Of a stretch of DNA of 5,756 bases, positions 1 through 5,584 are shown piece by piece. The DNA is from an uncultured Cloacibacillus sp. Lineage in GTDB: Bacteria; Synergistota; Synergistia; Synergistales; Synergistaceae. Below the pieces are notes generated by a model. The model was not told the origin of the DNA and searched no databases. It worked only from the letters and a program-made list of their open reading frames with translations. The translations under genes were made by a program, and so were the position numbers. How positions within the stretch are numbered: the stretch's first letter is position 1; every line of letters begins with the position of its first letter. The DNA lies in NCBI GenBank assembly GCA_900544635.1, contig UQVV01000125.1, positions 1-5,756 on the forward strand, given 5' to 3'.

Positions 1-304
1 CTATGGTGAAATTATTCAGCAGATTGCAGCCTTGCATGACGTAGCCTATCTCCGGCCCGCGCAGCGCCGCAAAACCGTCGGCGTCGAGCGCCGTCAGCTC
101 TTTGCCCATGAAGGTTATGCTGCCGGAGTCCGGGCGGCACATGCCGGAGAGCAGATGGAAGAGCGTGCTTTTGCCGCAGCCCGACTGCCCCATTAGGACG
201 GTGAACGATTTCGCTTCGAGCGCGAGCGACACGCCGTCGACCGCGGCGAAGGTCTCGCCCCTGCGCTGGTATTTCTTTACGAGATTCGACGCCTGTAAAA
301 TCAT
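1..304 (-). CDS. ABC transporter ATP-binding protein, MacB/LolD/FtsE type (3' part beyond window)
   Basis: This is the N-terminal 101 residues of an ABC ATPase that would power a membrane transporter or extrusion complex at the cytoplasmic membrane. Seen: the Walker A motif GQSGCGKST at residues 39-47, an A-loop-like Tyr at 12, a MacB/LolD-style GxVMQ Q-loop at about 87-91 (Gln91), then the window ends before the signature motif, Walker B and H-loop. The start is ATG at 304-302, with AGGAG about 8 bases upstream. This ATG overlaps the TGA of the upstream frame as ATGA, the arrangement expected for a permease-ATPase pair under translational coupling. That fits the permease-like tail of the preceding frame. 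Codon use (TCG, GTC, CTC, ATA) resembles the central genes, which suggests the same or a related genome. The substrate cannot be told. Family assignment is firm; the subfamily (lipoprotein, peptide or drug exporter) is inferred. Confidence 0.92.
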   Translation of the reverse strand, partial: MILQASNLVKKYQRRGETFAAVDGVSLALEAKSFTVLMGQSGCGKSTLFHLLSGMCRPDSGSITFMGKELTALDADGFAALRGPEIGYVMQGCNLLNNFTI

Positions 305-369
305 GCTTCTTTCTCCTGTATCAGACGGATTGGTTCGCCGCGGCAGACCGCGAGGATTGCGCAGACGGA
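301..369 (-). other. Tail of another gene, resembling the C-terminus of an FtsX/MacB-type permease
   Basis: After the epimerase homology ends, the frame encodes a short hydrophobic stretch (SVCAILAV) followed by CRGEPIRLIQEKEA. A final transmembrane helix followed by a basic residue and a Pro-x-x-x-(L/I)-x-x-E-type ending is typical of FtsX-like ABC permeases, whose partner ATPase often follows directly. The stop TGA (303-301) overlaps the ATPase start by 4 bases and the tail contains that gene's AGGAG site, so this segment natively belongs to the ATPase locus rather than to wecB. The exact joint lies around 367-375. The permease assignment rests on about 22 residues and is an inference; it could be the end of some other membrane protein. 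Confidence 0.45.
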
Positions 370-696
370 GGCCGCGAGCCCCGCCGCGAAGGTCGTCGTC
401 GTGTCTCCGTGTACGAGCACGGCGGAGGGCTTCGCCTCGTCGTAGTACTCCCCCGCGCCCGTGAGCACGGAGGCCGTGATGTAGTCGAGCGACTGGCGCT
501 CCTTCATTATATGGAGATTTTTGTCGGCCGTTATCTTGAAGAAGTCGAGCACCTGGTCGAGCATCGCCGCGTGCTGCCCTGTCGCGAGCACGCGCACGTC
601 GAAAGCGTCCTGCTTCTGCAAAGCGATGACGACGGGCGCCATTTTTATGGCCTCGGGACGGGTTCCAACCACGCAGACGATTTTTTTTCTATCCAT
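301..696 (-). pseudogene. wecB: UDP-N-acetylglucosamine 2-epimerase, truncated after about 109 residues and fused to a foreign tail
   Basis: The frame starts at ATG 696-694 with GGAGG 6 bases upstream, 17 bases after the wecA stop. Residues 1-109 match the N-terminal domain of WecB/MnaA, which interconverts UDP-GlcNAc and UDP-ManNAc for surface polysaccharide synthesis. Diagnostic motifs are GTRPEAIKMAPV at 11-22, GQHAAMLDQVLDFF at 40-53 and VHGDTTTTFAAGLAA at 95-109. Family members then continue with a segment ending near GHVEAGLRT and reach about 370 residues. Here the frame instead runs through about 21 unrelated codons and stops at 131. The rest of the active site and the whole C-terminal Rossmann domain are absent, so the product cannot be a working epimerase. 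The N-terminal part shows no frameshift or stop, so the break is sharp and either recent or artificial. Identity is very secure; whether the break exists in the living genome is open. Confidence 0.88.
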
Positions 697-713
697 AGGG
701 AACCTCCGTTATT

Positions 714-1604
714 CTATAAAAAATTAAAGACCGGCAGCCCCAGCAGCCGCATTCCGCAGCTCAGGAAGACGCCGTGAGCCGCGCCCAAGACGATGAGCAC
801 GGCGAACTTCGGCAGTCCCGCGTCCTGGAGCTTGTGATGCGCGTGTCCGCGGTCCGGCTCGAAGGGCGACTTATGCGTCAATATGCGCCGCGTCATCGCG
901 ACGAGCGTATCGACGACGGGGACTCCGCCTAAAAATAATAGCACAAAGGCGATATGAAAGAATCCGGTTTCAAAGATATTCGGGAAAATGCTCCACGCGA
1001 GCTGCGACGAACATATATAGCCGAGCAGCGTGCTCCCGCCGTCGCCGAGGAACGTGCGCGGCTGCGGAAAGTTCCAGAGCAGCACGCCGAAGACGAGCCC
1101 CGCGAACGGCAGCCATACGCCGCCGCTTCCGACGATGAGCGCGCAGAGCGACGTAATCAGAGTTATCGTGAGGCACAGCCCGTCCATGCCGTCGATGAGG
1201 TTGTAGGCGTTCGTCGCGCCGGCAATCCATAGAATCAGCAGCGCGCGCTGCCACAGAGGCACGGGCAGAGGCCAGACGACCCACGCCGCCGCCATCAGGT
1301 GGAAGATGAGGCGGACGAGCGGCGGCAGCGGGTGCATGTCGTCCATGTAGCCGACGATGAAAATCATCGTCGCGCCCGTCGCGATATACGGCACCTCGAC
1401 GCCGGGGTTGCCAGTGAAGAGCGCCCAAAGCAGGTAGCCGCTCCACAGCACGAGCCCCGCGCCGCGCGGCATCACGCTGCGGTGCTTCTTCCTGCCTCCG
1501 GGGACGTCGAGCAGCCGGAACTTCTCGGCAAGCGCAATCGCCATCGGCGTGCCGACGAGCCCCCAGAGGAAGGTCATAAGCGTAAAGAGGTATACGGGAA
1601 ACAA
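714..1604 (-). CDS. wecA: Undecaprenyl-phosphate GlcNAc-1-phosphate transferase, WecA/TagO (MraY-like) family
   Basis: This polytopic membrane enzyme transfers a HexNAc-1-phosphate (usually GlcNAc) from its UDP form to undecaprenyl phosphate, the first step of many surface glycans. Family motifs occur in order: KKHRSVMPRGAG at 39-50, the Mg-binding Asp pair in GYMDDM at 85-90, NLIDGMDGL at 135-143, FLGDGGS at 185-191, and the cytoplasmic His motif RGHAHHKL at 252-259. Hydrophobic helices fill the spaces between. At 296 residues it is shorter than typical WecA/TagO (about 350-370), mainly at the C-terminus, but every catalytic motif is present. The start is TTG at 1604-1602 with GGAGG 5 bases upstream; the next in-frame ATG (codon 10) lacks a comparable site. 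It begins 13 bases after the upp stop and ends 17 bases before wecB, whose product would act on the same UDP-GlcNAc pool. The true acceptor and sugar are not visible, so tagO is an equally valid name. Confidence 0.93.
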   Translation of the reverse strand: MFPVYLFTLMTFLWGLVGTPMAIALAEKFRLLDVPGGRKKHRSVMPRGAGLVLWSGYLLWALFTGNPGVEVPYIATGATMIFIVGYMDDMHPLPPLVRLIFHLMAAAWVVWPLPVPLWQRALLILWIAGATNAYNLIDGMDGLCLTITLITSLCALIVGSGGVWLPFAGLVFGVLLWNFPQPRTFLGDGGSTLLGYICSSQLAWSIFPNIFETGFFHIAFVLLFLGGVPVVDTLVAMTRRILTHKSPFEPDRGHAHHKLQDAGLPKFAVLIVLGAAHGVFLSCGMRLLGLPVFNFL

Positions 1605-1609
1605 GAACG

Positions 1610-1614
1610 CCTCC
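1610..1614 (-). promoter_or_regulatory. Ribosome binding site supporting a TTG start for wecA
   Basis: GGAGG on the minus strand sits 5 bases before the TTG at 1604-1602 and after the TAA of the upstream gene (1620-1618). It decides the start, because no ATG or GTG lies closer to it in the wecA frame. Confidence 0.75.
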
Positions 1615-1617
1615 GTT

Positions 1618-2718
1618 TTACTTTGTGCCGAAGAGCCTGTCGCCCGCGTCTCCGAGTCCCGGCACTATGTAGCCGTGGTCGTTGAGGTGGCTGTCGACGG
1701 CGGCGACGTAGATGTCGACGTCGGGGTGCTCTTCGTGGAACTTCGCAATACCCTCGGGCGCGGCGAGCAGCGAGACAAGCGAGACGCGCTTTCCGCCGCG
1801 CGCCTTGATGTGGCTGACCGCAGCTGCCGCCGAGCCGCCCGTCGCTAGCATCGGGTCGACGACGAAGATGTCGCGCTCCGATATGTCGGCGGGGAGCTTG
1901 CAGTAGTAGTCTACCGGCTTCAGCGTCGCGGGGTCGCGGTAGAGGCCGATGTGTCCGACCTTCGCGTTAGGCACGAGCTTGAGGATGCCCTCGACCATGC
2001 CGAGGCCCGCGCGCAGGACGGGGACTATCGCGAGCTTCTTGCCGGAGAGCGTGAAGACGTTCGTCTTAGCGACCGGCGTCTCTATCTCGACCTCCTCGAG
2101 CGGCAGGTGGCGCGTCACCTCGTAGACCATGAGGCCGGCCACTTCCTGCACGAGGTCGCGGAAGTCCTTCGACGAGGTCTCCTTGTTGCGCATGAGGCCG
2201 AGCTTGTGGCGCACGAGCGGATGGTCGATGACGACGGTGCGTCCGCCGGCGGGAGCCGACTCGATGGCGTTCGAGTTCGCGCTCTCGTAGGCGCTTATCT
2301 TCTCGAGCCTGTAGATGTGGCGGCCGCCCTCGAAGGGCTCGGCGAGCCACGCCTTGACCATGTCGGCGGCGACGTCGGAGCCGAGCACGCGCGCGCCGAG
2401 GACGAGCACGTTCGCGTCGTTGTGGCGGCGGCTCATGACCGCCGTGAAATGGTCGTGGCAGAGCGCCGCGCGGATGCCCTTGACCTTGTTCGCGACGATG
2501 CTCATGCCGATGCCGGTGCCGCAGACGAGTATGCCGCGCTCCGCCTTATGGCTTGCGACGGCTTCGGCGGCCATGAAGCCCCAGTCGGGGTAGTCGACGC
2601 GGACCTCGCCCGACGCCGTGCCGCAGTCTATGACTTCGTGCCCCGCCTCTATAAGAGCGGCCTTGATTTCCTCTTTGAGTTTATAACCGGCGTGGTCTGC
2701 GCCCATCGATATTTTCAT
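1618..2718 (-). CDS. rpiB-upp: Fused ribose-5-phosphate isomerase B / uracil phosphoribosyltransferase
   Basis: One 366-residue frame encodes two complete cytosolic enzymes. Residues 1-147 are RpiB, which interconverts ribulose-5-phosphate and ribose-5-phosphate. They carry [10 protein letters not shown] at 6-15, catalytic Cys66 in [13 protein letters not shown], and His99 in [10 protein letters not shown], matching the E. coli RpiB numbering. Residues 148-159 form a short Ala/Ser/Asn-rich linker. Residues 160-366 are Upp, which makes UMP and pyrophosphate from uracil and PRPP. They carry [13 protein letters not shown] at 165-177, PVLRAGLGM at 233-241, the PRPP loop [10 protein letters not shown] at 287-296, and the uracil-binding end [19 protein letters not shown]. 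Both parts have near-normal family length (about 149 and 208), so neither looks decayed. The start ATG 2718-2716 has GGAGG 7 bases upstream. No ATG, GTG or TTG lies in frame between the linker and Val169, already inside Upp, so separate translation of Upp is unlikely. It follows meaB by 29 bases. Confidence 0.96.
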   Translation of the reverse strand: MKISMGADHAGYKLKEEIKAALIEAGHEVIDCGTASGEVRVDYPDWGFMAAEAVASHKAERGILVCGTGIGMSIVANKVKGIRAALCHDHFTAVMSRRHNDANVLVLGARVLGSDVAADMVKAWLAEPFEGGRHIYRLEKISAYESANSNAIESAPAGGRTVVIDHPLVRHKLGLMRNKETSSKDFRDLVQEVAGLMVYEVTRHLPLEEVEIETPVAKTNVFTLSGKKLAIVPVLRAGLGMVEGILKLVPNAKVGHIGLYRDPATLKPVDYYCKLPADISERDIFVVDPMLATGGSAAAAVSHIKARGGKRVSLVSLLAAPEGIAKFHEEHPDVDIYVAAVDSHLNDHGYIVPGLGDAGDRLFGTK

Positions 2719-2747
2719 TTTTATTCCTCCGTCAGAAATTTTATTTT

Positions 2748-3683
2748 TTACTTTATTATTTCTTCCATTATTTCGCCCGCGAGCGTGTACGGGTCGGCGC
2801 GGCGCTCGGAGAGGCTCTGCATCAGTTCGTCGCTCTTCCTCGCCTTCCACGACTTCTCCACTATCGCGGATATCTCGCCGCGCAGTATCGACTCGACCTC
2901 CATCTCGAGCTGCGACCAGCGGCGGCGGCGGCCCTCGGCGCTCTCGGCGAGGTACTTCGCGTGCTCCGTGATGATTTCCTTCACGCGGTCGACGCCGGTG
3001 TTCTTGTTGGACGAGACGAGCGCGACGGGCGGAACCCACTCGCGTTCGCTGAGCATCTTGAGCATGACCTGCACGTCGGCGGCCACCTTGTCGGCGCCTT
3101 CCTTGTCGGCCTTGTTGACGACGAAGACGTCGGCTATCTCCATGATGCCGGCCTTCATTATCTGCACGTCGTCGCCCATTCCCGGCGTGAGGATGAGGCA
3201 GACCGTGTCCGCTATCTTCACGATGTCGACCTCGGACTGGCCGACGCCGACCGTCTCTATGATGACCGCGTCGAAGCCGCAGGCGTCGAGTATGAGCGCG
3301 GCCTCGTGCGTGCCGCGGCTGACGCCGCCGAGATTTCCGCGCGAGCCCATGCTGCGGATGAAGACGCCCTCCTCGACCGCGTGGTCCTGCATGCGCAGGC
3401 GGTCGCCGAGAATAGCGCCGCCAGTGAAGGGGCTCGACGGGTCTATCGCTATTACGCCGACCTTCTTGCCCTCGGCCTTGAACTGCGAGATGAGCCTGTT
3501 GACGAAGGTGCTCTTGCCCGCGCCTGGGCTTCCGGTGATTCCGATGACGTGGGCCTTGCCGGTCCTCGGATATATCTTTTTCATAATTTCTTTGGACTCT
3601 GGAGATTCTGCCTCCACAAGACTGATAAGGCGGCCGATGGATCTCGGGTCGCCGTCGAAAGCGCGAGTTAGCAGCTTATCCAT
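2748..3683 (-). CDS. meaB: MeaB/ArgK-type G3E GTPase, chaperone of methylmalonyl-CoA mutase
   Basis: MeaB proteins use GTP to gate cofactor B12 loading and protect adenosylcobalamin-dependent acyl-CoA mutases. Seen: Walker [10 protein letters not shown] at 51-59, a switch segment [15 protein letters not shown] at 81-95, [15 protein letters not shown] at 111-125, the Walker B-type ETVGVGQSE at 143-151, the base-recognition motif NKAD at 190-193, and a charged helical C-terminal dimerisation arm from about 245. The length of 311 residues is typical. The start ATG 3683-3681 is preceded by AGGGAG at about 11 bases, slightly long spacing. No mutase, epimerase or carboxylase gene is in the window, so the client enzyme must be encoded elsewhere or upstream of a rearrangement. 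The neighbours are a small membrane protein 63 bases upstream and rpiB-upp downstream. ArgK is an old name based on a mistaken kinase function. Confidence 0.95.
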   Translation of the reverse strand: MDKLLTRAFDGDPRSIGRLISLVEAESPESKEIMKKIYPRTGKAHVIGITGSPGAGKSTFVNRLISQFKAEGKKVGVIAIDPSSPFTGGAILGDRLRMQDHAVEEGVFIRSMGSRGNLGGVSRGTHEAALILDACGFDAVIIETVGVGQSEVDIVKIADTVCLILTPGMGDDVQIMKAGIMEIADVFVVNKADKEGADKVAADVQVMLKMLSEREWVPPVALVSSNKNTGVDRVKEIITEHAKYLAESAEGRRRRWSQLEMEVESILRGEISAIVEKSWKARKSDELMQSLSERRADPYTLAGEIMEEIIK

Positions 3684-3746
3684 GGTATCGAACGCTCCCT
3701 GTTTTTATTTTGTGAGGTGAAATCATTGCCTTCATTCATGACTGCG

Positions 3747-3989
3747 CTATTTGAAGAGTATGTCGACGCCGGCGAAGCTGTATATGCCGAGGCCGATCGA
3801 CGCCGCGAAGGTGAAGCCGAGGACCATGCGCAGGTACGTCACCCACATCGCGCCGCCGGGCCATTTGCCGGAGCGGATGTTGACGACCATGCGCGCGAGG
3901 AAGAGCGAGACTCCGAAGAGGGCGAGCGCCACAAACGCCTGAAGGTTTACGGAAGGCACGTCTTTAAGAAAATCGAACAACGAGCTCAC
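3747..3989 (-). CDS. Small two-helix membrane protein, function unknown
   Basis: I do not recognise this family. The 80-residue frame has two hydrophobic segments, about 15-36 and 48-73. The loop between them is rich in positive charge (Arg33, Arg39, Lys42, Arg54) and contains Gly/Pro (SGKWPGGAMW). By the positive-inside rule the loop faces the cytoplasm and both termini face outward, making a helical hairpin. No signal peptidase site, metal motif or catalytic motif is visible. It is probably a real gene: it fills the space between a terminator and meaB, its hydrophobicity is patterned, and it shares the strand and codon style of its neighbours. The start is uncertain. GTG 3989-3987 has AAAGG directly abutting it, which is poor spacing, while TTG 3980-3978 (77 residues) has GGTGA 5 bases upstream and may be the true start. 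It resembles accessory subunits of membrane complexes only in general form. Confidence 0.7.
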   Translation of the reverse strand: MSSLFDFLKDVPSVNLQAFVALALFGVSLFLARMVVNIRSGKWPGGAMWVTYLRMVLGFTFAASIGLGIYSFAGVDILFK

Positions 3990-3994
3990 CCTTT
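3985..3994 (-). promoter_or_regulatory. Shine-Dalgarno-like site favouring the later TTG start of the small membrane gene
   Basis: The minus strand reads AAAGGGTGAG here. Its GGTGA part complements the 16S tail and lies 5 bases before TTG 3980-3978. The same bases overlap the alternative GTG start at 3989-3987, leaving that codon without a properly spaced site. Confidence 0.45.
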
Positions 3995-4004
3995 CGCGGA
4001 CGAG

Positions 4005-4041
4005 AAATAAACAAAAGAGAGAGGAAACGTCCCTCTCTCTT
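4005..4041 (-). terminator. Rho-independent terminator of the Gfo/Idh gene
   Basis: A perfect 10-base inverted repeat, AAGAGAGAGG (4041-4032) and CCTCTCTCTT (4024-4015) on the minus strand, encloses a 7-base loop and is followed by TTGTTTATTT. It begins 41 bases after the oxidoreductase stop codon. The plus strand has no T-run after the hairpin, so it works in the minus direction only. The T-rich side runs straight into the leader of the small membrane gene. Confidence 0.85.
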
Positions 4042-4043
4042 AC

Positions 4044-4072
4044 ATGATAACGCTTATTTTGCCGAATGTCAT
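4044..4072 (-). promoter_or_regulatory. Sigma-70-type promoter candidate for the small membrane protein-meaB-rpiB-upp-wecA operon
   Basis: On the minus strand ATGACA (4072-4067, five of six matches to TTGACA) is separated by exactly 17 bases from TATCAT (4049-4044, five of six matches to TATAAT). It lies wholly within the short gap after the oxidoreductase stop codon (4083). The expected start of transcription is about 4038-4036, inside the first arm of the terminator hairpin. This is the best promoter match I found near any of the genes. It is a prediction from consensus only. Confidence 0.5.
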
Positions 4073-4082
4073 GCCTTTCGCG

Positions 4083-5054
4083 CTATATTGCGGAAAGAAT
4101 GGATGCGGCGGGGCGCTTTTCCTCGTGTATCTGGCGCAGCGCGGCGACGCAGACCTCGAGCGCGCGCTTGCCGTCCTTGATGCCGACCATCGGCTGGCGT
4201 CCGTCGCGCACGCAGGAGACGAAGTGCTGCAGCTCCATCTTGAGCGGCTCGGTCTTCGGGAAGACCGGGTGCTCCATGACCTCGACGATGTTGCCGCCGC
4301 TCTGGCGCACGCAGCGCTGCACAGTGATGTCCTGCGCCTCGTAGTTGACCGTGATGTAGCGCTCGGCCTCCGTTATCTCCATCTGGCGCTGGCGCTTTTC
4401 CGAGACGCGGCTCACGAGTATCTGCGCTATGGTGCCGTTCGCAAACTGAAGCTGCACGGAGGCGATGTCCTCGTGCGGCGTGCGTATGCAGCTGCCGACC
4501 GCCGATATCGAGACGAGGTCGGAATGCACCATCGAGAGGATGATGTCGACGTCGTGTATCATGAGGTCGAGGACGACGCCGACGTCGCTGATGCGCGGCG
4601 AGAAGGGGCCCATGCGGCGCGTCTGTATGAAATAAGGGTCTTTGATGAATTCGCGCGCGTGCTGCACCGCGCTGTTGAAGCGCTCGATGTGGCCGACCTG
4701 GAGTATCACGTCCTTCTCGACCGCGAGGTTCAGGAGCTTCTCCGCCTCGTCGACGCTCGTCGTCACGGGCTTCTCGACGAGCACGTGTATGCCGTGCTCC
4801 ATCGCGAGCTTCGCCACTTCGTAATGTCCGACCGTCGGCACGACGATGCTGACGGCGTCCGGATGCGTTTCTTTTATGAGCTTTTCAAAGTCGCCGTAGG
4901 CGTTGACGCCGAGAGGCTCGGCTATAGACTGGGCGCGCTCTTCGTTGACGTCGGCGACGCCGACGAGCTGAGCTCCCAAGATCTCCGTATAAACCCTCGC
5001 GTGGTGCATTCCGAGATGCCCTACGCCCACGACTCCAACTCTTACTGTGTCCAC
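4083..5054 (-). CDS. Gfo/Idh/MocA family NAD(P)-dependent oxidoreductase
   Basis: This 323-residue cytosolic dehydrogenase has an N-terminal Rossmann fold with GVVGVGHLGMHHARVY at 7-22, an acidic residue at the end of strand 2 (Asp35, suggesting NAD preference), VVPTVGHYEVA at 71-81, and the family hallmark EKP at 94-96. The C-terminal substrate domain has GHIERFN at 121-127 and DLMIHDVDI at 163-171, whose His167 and Asp168 fit the usual catalytic pair. The GHLGxHHARxY style resembles oxidoreductases linked to UDP-sugar modification, including UDP-GlcNAc 3-dehydrogenase (GnnA) of lipid A pathways. That is a family resemblance, and no lipid A gene is visible here. The start is GTG 5054-5052 with GAGGAG 9 bases upstream; no better ATG exists near the Rossmann motif. 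It lies 46 bases after the laccase-domain gene and is closed by a strong terminator. The substrate is unknown. Confidence 0.93.
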   Translation of the reverse strand: MDTVRVGVVGVGHLGMHHARVYTEILGAQLVGVADVNEERAQSIAEPLGVNAYGDFEKLIKETHPDAVSIVVPTVGHYEVAKLAMEHGIHVLVEKPVTTSVDEAEKLLNLAVEKDVILQVGHIERFNSAVQHAREFIKDPYFIQTRRMGPFSPRISDVGVVLDLMIHDVDIILSMVHSDLVSISAVGSCIRTPHEDIASVQLQFANGTIAQILVSRVSEKRQRQMEITEAERYITVNYEAQDITVQRCVRQSGGNIVEVMEHPVFPKTEPLKMELQHFVSCVRDGRQPMVGIKDGKRALEVCVAALRQIHEEKRPAASILSAI

Positions 5055-5100
5055 AATGCTTCACTCCTCGGAACGCGGTTTGCTGCCTATATAATTATTT

Positions 5101-5584
5101 TCACATATTTTCGCGGTTTGTGGAGCGTCCCGCAAGTAAAAAATTCCTTTTTTCTTCGTCGCCCGCGCGGTACGAATAGAATACTTCGTTTTCGCAGCGC
5201 GTGCAGCCGCCGAAGTCGAATATATTTTCCTCCGGCACGCCGCTCGCCGAAAGCTGCCGCCGTATCTCGCCGCCGATGTCGAAGAATACGAGGCCGTCCT
5301 TCTCCTTCGCGCACTCGGGCGAAAATTTCGCGAGAGCCTCGCGCGTCACTGGGTCGTCCGTGCGGCGCGAGTAGCAGCACGCGCCGATGCGCGGCCCTAT
5401 CCACGCCCAGATCTTCCCGCCTGCGCGCCCGCAGCCGAAACGTTCGAGCGCTGCCGCCGATATGTTCAGCAGCGTGCCTTTGAAGCCCGAGTGCAGAATC
5501 ATCATCCACGGCCTATCGCCTGCTCCCGCTATGACGACGGGCGTGCAGTCGGCGAAGCGCAGGCTCGCAAGCGGGCGTGTCCCT
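5101..5584 (-). pseudogene. pgeF: PgeF/YfiH laccase-domain protein, N-terminal part missing
   Basis: Full-length members (about 240-260 residues) are cytosolic metal enzymes described as purine nucleoside phosphorylases or peptidoglycan-editing factors. Here about 160 codons of the C-terminal part remain: LRFADCTPVV with the metal-ligand Cys, ILHSGFKGT with the second-ligand His, WAWIGPRIGACCY, and the terminal GGCTRCENEVFYSYR. The N-terminal region, including the first ligand His of the family QVHG motif, is absent. No start codon with a ribosome binding site opens this part. The open frame upstream of about 5584 is the ROK gene read in the wrong phase. The remaining codons show no stop or frameshift, so the loss is a clean cut and not gradual decay. 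The family is clear; whether the truncation is biological or an assembly join is not. Confidence 0.87.

Noticed and set aside
102..464. A 120-codon plus-strand frame across the left junction.
   Set aside because: It is antisense to the Walker A region of the ATPase and has an Arg/Pro-rich product without any domain.
2719..2765. A/T-rich gap between meaB and rpiB-upp with a TAAAAT -10-like hexamer.
   Set aside because: The matching -35 position scores only about three of six. The low-complexity A/T run alone explains the hexamer.
2915..2937. Short run of cgg triplets.
   Set aside because: It encodes the Arg run in MeaB (residues 252-255) within a charged helix. It is too short and imperfect to call a repeat element.
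2719..3039. Upstream extension of the rpiB-upp frame to a start at 3039.
   Set aside because: The extension reads meaB out of phase as an Arg-rich string. The ATG at 2718 has a strong GGAGG and starts exactly at the RpiB family N-terminus.
1951..3720. A 589-codon open frame on the plus strand.
   Set aside because: It is antisense to rpiB-upp and meaB, both with unmistakable motifs. Its product is rich in Arg, Asp and Val with no domain, as expected of a mirror frame in GC-rich DNA.
3668..3739. A 23-codon minus-strand frame between the small membrane gene and meaB that overlaps the meaB start.
   Set aside because: It has no clear ribosome binding site, no hydrophobic or regulatory pattern and no attenuator hairpin. 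It is probably chance.
5055..5130. AT-rich stretch before the oxidoreductase containing -10-like hexamers (AATAAT, TATATA).
   Set aside because: No acceptable -35 element occurs at 16-18 bases from either hexamer, so I could not support a promoter.
4044..5483. A 479-codon open frame on the plus strand.
   Set aside because: It begins next to the terminator and runs antisense through the oxidoreductase and the laccase-domain gene. Its composition is biased and it has no recognisable domain.
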